A DNA stretch of 64,000 nucleotides from Nocardia jejuensis NBRC 103114 (GTDB taxonomy: Bacteria > Actinomycetota > Actinomycetes > Mycobacteriales > Mycobacteriaceae), in assembly GCF_001613145.1 (NCBI RefSeq), contig NZ_BDBU01000018.1:248001-312000 (forward strand), given 5' to 3'. Of the stretch, positions 59,406-64,000 are shown in pieces. The notes beneath the pieces are model-generated. The model saw nothing but the letters and a program-made list of their open reading frames with translations. It ran no database searches and was not told where the DNA came from. The stretch's first letter is position 1. Every line of letters begins with the position of its first letter. The position numbers and the translations under genes are program-made.

Positions 59406-61525
59406 TGGAACAGTTCATCACCTTCGGGCTCGTGGGCCTGAGCACCGCGGCCATCTACGCCGTGATCGGCAGTGGTCTGGTGCTCACCTACACCACGACC
59501 GGCGTCTTCAATTTCGCGCACGGCGCGGCCGGGATGATGGCGGCCTTCACGTACTGGCAGTTGAGCATCGGCTGGGGCGTTCCGGTCGTGATCGCGCTGC
59601 CGCTCGTATTGCTGGTGCTCGCACCGCTTTCCGGGCTGGCGGTGGAGCGGGCGATGCGCTCGGTGCAACGCCTGGGTGAGGCCGAACGCCTGGTGATGAC
59701 GGTGGCCCTGCTGAGCGGGTTGATCGCCGCGGCACGATGGATCTGGGATCCGAACAAGGCACGCACCCTGCCCGCCTTCTTCGCCGAGGTGACACCGCTG
59801 CATCTCGGCTCGGCCACCATCACCTGGCATCAGGCCCTGACCATGGCGGTCGCCGTCGCGGTCGCGATCGGACTGCGGCTCCTGCTGTTTCGCACCCGCA
59901 CCGGCGCGGAGATGCGCGCCGGCGTGGACGACCGGGCGCTGGTCGGATTGACCGGCGCCGACCCGGTGCGCGCGAATCGGGTGGCCTGGATCCTGGGCAT
60001 CGAGCTGGCCGCCATCGGTGGAATCCTCATCGCGCCGATGGTGAACCTGGATGCGGCGCAGCTGTCCCTGCTCATCGTGAGTGCCTATACCGCAGCGGTT
60101 TTCGGCCGATTGCACAGCTTGCCGATGACCTTCCTCGGTGCGATCGTGGTGGGCTGTCTGGAGAGCTACCTCGCCGGATACCTGCCGCAGAACGCGTATC
60201 TGCCCGGTCTGCGGCTGGCCGCGCCCGCGCTGCTGCTGTTCCTCGCGCTGCTGGTGTTCCCACACGGGCGCTTGCGCGGACGGGACCGGCAGCTGAGCCA
60301 GGTGCCGACGCCGACCGTGCGCGGCACCCTGCTGTTCGGCGCGGTGACGGTGACGTTCGGCCTCGTCCTGGCCACCGTGCTGGGGGAATCCGATCTGATT
60401 TCCTACGGACGGATCTTCGCCTTCGGTGTGATCGCGCTGTCGTTCGTGCCGCTGGCGGGATACGCCGGGCAGCTGTCGCTGTGCCAGTTGAGCATGGCCG
60501 GCATCGGGGCCATCGCCTACGCGCATCTCGGCCCGCACGGCCAAGCCTGGGCGCTCCCGGCGGCCGTGCTGATCGCGGCGGCGGCCGGAGCGGTAATAGC
60601 CCTTCCGGCACTGCGACTTTCGGGTGTGTACCTGGCGCTCGGCACGGCCGCGTTCGCGGTGGTGCTGGATCGCTGGATCTTCACGCTGCCGTCGTTCGAA
60701 CTCCTCGGCGTCCGGATCGCACTGTTCGATCAGGGGTCGATCGAGTTGACCGGGCCGGGGATCTTCGGATTTCAGTTGGACACCACCGCGGAGATCACCG
60801 TGTTCGCGGCGATCTGCCTGGCGCTGGCCGGACTCGGCGTCGCTCTGCTGCGGCGCGGACGCTTCGGCCGCCGCCTGATCGCGCTGCGCGACAGCGAGGC
60901 CGCCTACGCCACACTGGGCGGAAACCCGTTGCTGGCCAAGGTGTCGGTGTTCGCGCTGTCCGCGGGTATCGCCGGACTCGGGGGCGCGCTGTACGGCATG
61001 CAACTGCGATCGGTCACCGCCGATCAGTTCAATTTCGTTGCGGGCCTGCCGATCTTCCTGGTCGCTGTCTTCGCCGGGCTGGGCGCGATCGGAACCGGGC
61101 TCTTCGTCGGCGTGGCGCTGTTCGGGCCGCTCACGGCGGTGCCGGTGCTGTGGCCCTCGACCCAGAACATCATCGAGGTGGTTCCCGCCCTGGCCGGCAT
61201 CGCGTTCGGCGGCGGCGTGGTTCGCGCCGGCGCGGTGGCACGCATTCGTGAGGGCTGGAATCCGGCACTGCGCCACCGGCTGTCACTGGGACTGCTGCTG
61301 GGCGTACCCGTACTGCTGTGGCTGCTGCGCCTGGCCGAGGTCATCGACGGCTGGATGCTGTTCTTCGGCTCGCTGATCGCCGCGCTGGTCGTTCGCGGCT
61401 GGGCGCGCTCGCGGGAGCGACCCGCCGCGGAACCCGATGTGCCCGTGGAGTGGTGGGGTGTGCGCCGTCCGTGGCGCGCACAGGATCGGGAGGTGCTCGA
61501 CCATGCCGTCACTACTGGAAGTTGA
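59405..61525 (+). CDS. Fused LivH-LivM permease of branched-chain-type ABC importer
   Basis: 706 residues with many membrane helices. Residues 1 to about 290 are LivH-like (FGLVGLSTAAIYAVIGSGLV, TGVFNFAHGAAGMMAAF), about 300-620 LivM-like (IALSFVPLAGYAGQLSLCQL, ALRDSEAAYATLGGNPLLAK), followed by a soluble tail. The two permeases are separate in many bacteria; the fusion is common in actinobacteria. The ATG overlaps the binding-protein stop by one base (TAATG) and the gene overlaps livG by 23 bp. Confidence 0.92.
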   Translation: MEQFITFGLVGLSTAAIYAVIGSGLVLTYTTTGVFNFAHGAAGMMAAFTYWQLSIGWGVPVVIALPLVLLVLAPLSGLAVERAMRSVQRLGEAERLVMTVALLSGLIAAARWIWDPNKARTLPAFFAEVTPLHLGSATITWHQALTMAVAVAVAIGLRLLLFRTRTGAEMRAGVDDRALVGLTGADPVRANRVAWILGIELAAIGGILIAPMVNLDAAQLSLLIVSAYTAAVFGRLHSLPMTFLGAIVVGCLESYLAGYLPQNAYLPGLRLAAPALLLFLALLVFPHGRLRGRDRQLSQVPTPTVRGTLLFGAVTVTFGLVLATVLGESDLISYGRIFAFGVIALSFVPLAGYAGQLSLCQLSMAGIGAIAYAHLGPHGQAWALPAAVLIAAAAGAVIALPALRLSGVYLALGTAAFAVVLDRWIFTLPSFELLGVRIALFDQGSIELTGPGIFGFQLDTTAEITVFAAICLALAGLGVALLRRGRFGRRLIALRDSEAAYATLGGNPLLAKVSVFALSAGIAGLGGALYGMQLRSVTADQFNFVAGLPIFLVAVFAGLGAIGTGLFVGVALFGPLTAVPVLWPSTQNIIEVVPALAGIAFGGGVVRAGAVARIREGWNPALRHRLSLGLLLGVPVLLWLLRLAEVIDGWMLFFGSLIAALVVRGWARSRERPAAEPDVPVEWWGVRRPWRAQDREVLDHAVTTGS

Positions 61526-62216
61526 GGGCGTGCGCGTCACCTTCGGTGGCCGTCACGCCCTGGACGGCGCCGGGCTGATCGCCGAGCGTGGCCGCATCAC
61601 CGGCTTGATCGGACCGAACGGCGCGGGCAAGAGCACGCTGTTCGACGTCGTCTGCGGTCTGCGCCGGCCGTCCGCGGGCACGGTCCGGCTCGACGGCCGG
61701 GACATCACCCGGATGGGTCCCACCCGGCGCGCACGTCACGGGCTGGCGCGCACCTTCCAGCGGCTGGAACTGTTCGGCCGTCTGACGGTGCGCGACAATC
61801 TGCTCGTCGCAGCCGAATTGGGGCCGAATCGCAGGCAGGCGACGGCCACCGTGACCGGCATCATCGAGCGGCTCGGACTCACCGGCGTCGCGGACACCTG
61901 CGCCGATGACCTGCCCACCGGGTCCGCTCGCCTGGTCGAGGTCGGGCGAGCCATGGCCGCGCGGCCCAGCCTGCTGCTGCTCGACGAGCCGGCCGCGGGC
62001 CAGGACGGCGCGGAGACCGAGCGTTTCGCGACCCTGCTGCGCGCGCTCGCCGCGGACGGCACCGCGGTCGTGCTCGTGGAGCACGACATGGGATTGGTCA
62101 TGAGCGTCTGTGACGAGGTGTACGTGCTGGATCTGGGCAAGGTCATCTCCTCGGGCCCGCCCGAGGTGATCCGCCGCGACGACACCGTCCTGGCCGCGTA
62201 TCTGGGGGACGTATGA
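61503..62216 (+). CDS. livG: ABC importer ATPase LivG
   Basis: 237 residues from ATG 61503 (MPSLLEVEGVRVTF); the frame begins earlier inside the permease gene. Walker A GPNGAGKS at 37-44, Walker B LLLLDEP, and the LivG-specific GLARTFQRLELFGRLTVRDN. The ABC signature is unusual, LPTGSARLVEVGRAM rather than LSGGQ, as in some actinobacterial LivG proteins. It pairs with LivF to power the fused permease. Confidence 0.92.
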   Translation: MPSLLEVEGVRVTFGGRHALDGAGLIAERGRITGLIGPNGAGKSTLFDVVCGLRRPSAGTVRLDGRDITRMGPTRRARHGLARTFQRLELFGRLTVRDNLLVAAELGPNRRQATATVTGIIERLGLTGVADTCADDLPTGSARLVEVGRAMAARPSLLLLDEPAAGQDGAETERFATLLRALAADGTAVVLVEHDMGLVMSVCDEVYVLDLGKVISSGPPEVIRRDDTVLAAYLGDV

Positions 62217-62920
62217 GCGCCCTGCTCGAATTACGCGGCGTCCGTGCCGCTTACGACGCGATCACCGTCCTGCACGGTGTCGATCTGAGCGTTGAACCGG
62301 GACAGGTGGTGGCGCTGCTCGGCCCCAACGGCGCGGGCAAGACCACCACGTTGCAGGTCGCCGCGGGCGTGCATCCAGTGGCGTCGGGCCACCTGCTGCT
62401 GGGCGGGCGCGAGGTCACCGGTGCGAGCCCCCGTGACCTGGCGCGCGCCGGCGTCTGCCTGATACCGGAGGGCCGGGGCGTGTTCCCGAACCTCTCGGTG
62501 CGGGACAACCTGCTGATGATGACCTTCACCGGTCACCCGCTCGAGCGGATCGAGGAGATCGCGTACGCGCGGTTCCCGATCCTCGCGCAGCGGGCGAATC
62601 AGATCGCGGGCACCATGTCCGGCGGCGAGCAGCAGATGCTCGCGCTGGCCCGTGGTCTGGCCACCGAACCGGCGGTGCTGCTGCTGGACGAATTGTCCAT
62701 GGGCCTGGCCCCGCTCGTGATCGGGCAGCTCTACGACCAGGTCGCCGAGATCGCGCAGACGGGTGTCGCGGTGCTGATCGTCGAACAGTTCGCGGCCGCC
62801 GTTCTCGATATCGCCGACCACGCCGCGGTTCTGGTGCGCGGGCAGATCGAACACCAGGGCAGTCCGGGCGACGGACTGCGCGAGGAATTGGCCGCTCTCT
62901 ACCTAGGAAGTTCCGTATGA
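62213..62920 (+). CDS. livF: ABC importer ATPase LivF
   Basis: 235 residues, ATG overlapping the livG stop. Walker A GPNGAGKT at 37-44, a standard signature MSGGEQQMLALARGLA, Walker B VLLLDELSMGLAP. Second ATPase of the importer; with the binding lipoprotein, fused permease and LivG it completes the system in one operon. Confidence 0.93.
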   Translation: MSALLELRGVRAAYDAITVLHGVDLSVEPGQVVALLGPNGAGKTTTLQVAAGVHPVASGHLLLGGREVTGASPRDLARAGVCLIPEGRGVFPNLSVRDNLLMMTFTGHPLERIEEIAYARFPILAQRANQIAGTMSGGEQQMLALARGLATEPAVLLLDELSMGLAPLVIGQLYDQVAEIAQTGVAVLIVEQFAAAVLDIADHAAVLVRGQIEHQGSPGDGLREELAALYLGSSV

Positions 62921-63288
62921 CCGAGACACGCGCGGACCGCTTCGTCCGCGAGATAGCCGAACTGAAGATCCCGGATCCGGCCGCCGGCCGCAACGGCCTC
63001 TGGTTGCGACTGGGCGTCACTCTGCTGGTGGGTGGGCCGGTACTGGCGCTGCTGGCGTACCTGATGTCGCACAACACCTCCGATCCGCTGGTGCAGCGGG
63101 ACGCGATCACCATCGCCCTGGCGGGTGTCGCGGTGAGCGTGGTGGGCGCCGCGGTGTTCCTGCGCTATTCGCTGACCGGCGTGCTGCGTTTCTGGATGGC
63201 CCGGCAGTCCTTCGATCTGGCCCAGCTCGCGGATCGGTTGCCCGGGAAGGAGATCGAGCATGACGACATCGCCACTGCGGCCCGGTGA
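62917..63288 (+). CDS. Small membrane protein of unknown function
   Basis: 123 residues, ATG overlapping the livF stop. Two hydrophobic helices, at about residues 28-48 (LRLGVTLLVGGPVLALLAYL) and 66-86 (ITIALAGVAVSVVGAAVFLR), with charged ends; C-terminus MARQSFDLAQLADRLPGKEI. I do not recognise a family. It is translationally coupled to the importer, so a membrane accessory of it is plausible but unproven. Confidence 0.7.
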   Translation: MTETRADRFVREIAELKIPDPAAGRNGLWLRLGVTLLVGGPVLALLAYLMSHNTSDPLVQRDAITIALAGVAVSVVGAAVFLRYSLTGVLRFWMARQSFDLAQLADRLPGKEIEHDDIATAAR

Positions 63289-63568
63289 GCAGCTCGCCAG
63301 CACCGTCTGCGGTACCAGGGTGGTCACCGTGCGGGTGCCCGCCGCCGCGGCTCCCACGCTGACCTGCGGTGGCGCCCCGATGGTTGCGGCCAACGGCGCG
63401 CCCAAGGTCCCGGATTCGGACCCGGCGGTGACCCTCATCGGCAAGCGGTATGTCAACGCCGACGAGTCGGTCGAAGTGCTGTGCACCGCACCCGGATCGG
63501 GTGCGCTGAGCTGCGACGGCGAACCGATGACCATCAAGGCCGCCAAAGCCCTGCCCGCATCGGACTGA
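63260..63568 (+). CDS. Small unknown protein, importer operon
   Basis: 102 residues from ATG 63260, with AAGGAG upstream, overlapping the membrane protein by 29 bp. LASTVCGTRVVTVRVPAAAA, TLTCGGAPMVAANGAPKVPD and VLCTAPGSGALSCDGEPMTI give four cysteines in two repeated V-x-C or L-x-C-x-G-x-P-M blocks, so an internal duplication is likely. No signal peptide. Function unknown; it could bind metal or be a small beta protein. Confidence 0.72.
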   Translation: MTTSPLRPGEQLASTVCGTRVVTVRVPAAAAPTLTCGGAPMVAANGAPKVPDSDPAVTLIGKRYVNADESVEVLCTAPGSGALSCDGEPMTIKAAKALPASD

Positions 63569-63598
63569 TGGCGCGATCGCGAGAATGAAGGAGCCGAT

Positions 63599-64000
63599 AT
63601 GTCCGGGGGCATGAGTTTCGAGCTGACCGAGGATCAGCAATTGATCCGGAAATCCGTCGGCGAACTGCTCAAGAAGTTCGACGACCACTACTGGTCGGAA
63701 AAGGATCGGGCACACGAATTCCCGACCGAGTTCTACGAGACGGTCGCACGCGGCGGCTGGCTCGGCATCACCATTCCCGAGGAGTACGGCGGCCACGGTC
63801 TCGGCATCACCGAGGCGTCGCTGCTGGCGGAGGAGGTGTCACGCTCCGGCGGCGGAATGAATGCCGCGAGCTCCATCCATATGTCGATCTTCGGCATGCA
63901 GCCGGTGGTGGTGCACGGGTCACCCGAGCTCAAGCAGCGCACGCTGCCTCGCATCGCGCGCGGTGAACTGCATGTGTGTTTCGGAGTGACGGAACCCGGC
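63599..64000 (+). CDS. Acyl-CoA dehydrogenase, 5' part (cut by window edge)
   Basis: Reading frame opens at ATG 63599, with GAAGGAG at 63587-63593, and continues to the right edge. It starts MSGGMSFELTEDQQLIRKSV and continues GGWLGITIPEEYGGHGLGIT, SLLAEEVSRSGGGMNAASSI and CFGVTEPG, the N-terminal two domains of a normal, single-chain acyl-CoA dehydrogenase, unlike the three split pairs. C-terminus lies outside the window. Confidence 0.88.
   Translation, partial: MSGGMSFELTEDQQLIRKSVGELLKKFDDHYWSEKDRAHEFPTEFYETVARGGWLGITIPEEYGGHGLGITEASLLAEEVSRSGGGMNAASSIHMSIFGMQPVVVHGSPELKQRTLPRIARGELHVCFGVTEPG

Noticed and set aside
59348..61276. 642-codon antisense frame opposite the fused permease
   Set aside because: Gln/Arg/His-rich translation without domains; the plus-strand frame is a clear LivH-LivM fusion.

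Overview
The window is very GC-rich, densely coded actinobacterial DNA. It carries a complete Mce lipid-uptake operon with YrbE permeases, a mycofactocin-type SDR, an F420-type luciferase-like oxidoreductase, a 3Fe-4S ferredoxin with a P450, and an MTB12-like lipoprotein. Together these point to Nocardia or a close mycolic-acid relative. I saw no rRNA, tRNA, insertion sequence, phage gene or CRISPR array. Almost every gene belongs to lipid or hydrocarbon uptake and catabolism, so I read the window as one large catabolic island, with both edges cutting genes (an AveC-like protein at the left, an acyl-CoA dehydrogenase at the right).

Layout. 1-3.2 kb: AveC-like membrane protein, divergent TetR regulator, two Mce-associated membrane proteins. 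3.6-12.3 kb: mce operon (yrbE-A, yrbE-B, mceA-F). 12.4-20.9 kb: TetR regulator, a striking double operator, then SDR, Rieske oxygenase 1, small companion 1, TauD-type dioxygenase, Rieske oxygenase 2, small companion 2, amidohydrolase 1, aldehyde dehydrogenase. 21.0-26.8 kb: CoxG/S/M/L-like molybdenum hydroxylase and XdhC. 26.9-30.2 kb: unknown protein, ferredoxin, P450, mycofactocin-type SDR. 30.3-40.2 kb, minus strand: thiolase-fold protein with DUF35 partner, KshB-like reductase, a split acyl-CoA dehydrogenase pair, SnoaL-like protein, amidohydrolase 2, DUF1330, small companion 3, Rieske oxygenase 3, CMD-family protein, HSDL2-like SDR. 40.2-48.4 kb, plus strand: B12-dependent acyl-CoA mutase (two subunits), LLM oxidoreductase, CoA-transferase, acyl-CoA ligase, second split dehydrogenase pair, enoyl-CoA hydratase. 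48.5-52.8 kb: SDR, CoA ligase, thiolase, MeaB chaperone. 52.8-55.0 kb: unknown protein, TesB thioesterase, TetR regulator. 55.2-64 kb: third split dehydrogenase pair, MTB12-like lipoprotein, Liv-type ABC importer, two small unknown proteins, and the start of another acyl-CoA dehydrogenase.

How it may work together (inference). Mce and Liv-type importers could take up a hydrophobic, partly polar compound. Rieske, P450 and TauD oxygenases would oxidise it, fed by the KshB-like reductase and the ferredoxin; dehydrogenases and the molybdenum hydroxylase would carry alcohols and aldehydes to acids. CoA ligases, dehydrogenase pairs, hydratase, SDRs, thiolase and a thiolase-fold/DUF35 pair would then shorten the CoA ester, and a B12 mutase would rearrange a branched intermediate. 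The substrate cannot be read from the sequence.

Main finds: (1) a recurrent palindrome GAGAAT-N3-ATTCTC, perfect at four intergenic sites and near-perfect at others across the window, two of them flanking the TetR gene at 54.4-55.0 kb, suggesting one regulon; (2) three cassettes pairing a Rieske oxygenase with an unrecognised protein of about 110 residues, two of them also with an amidohydrolase that lacks the HxH metal motif; (3) an acyl-CoA mutase that keeps the carboxylate-binding Tyr/Arg pair of methylmalonyl-CoA mutase but has Ala in place of the active-site Tyr.
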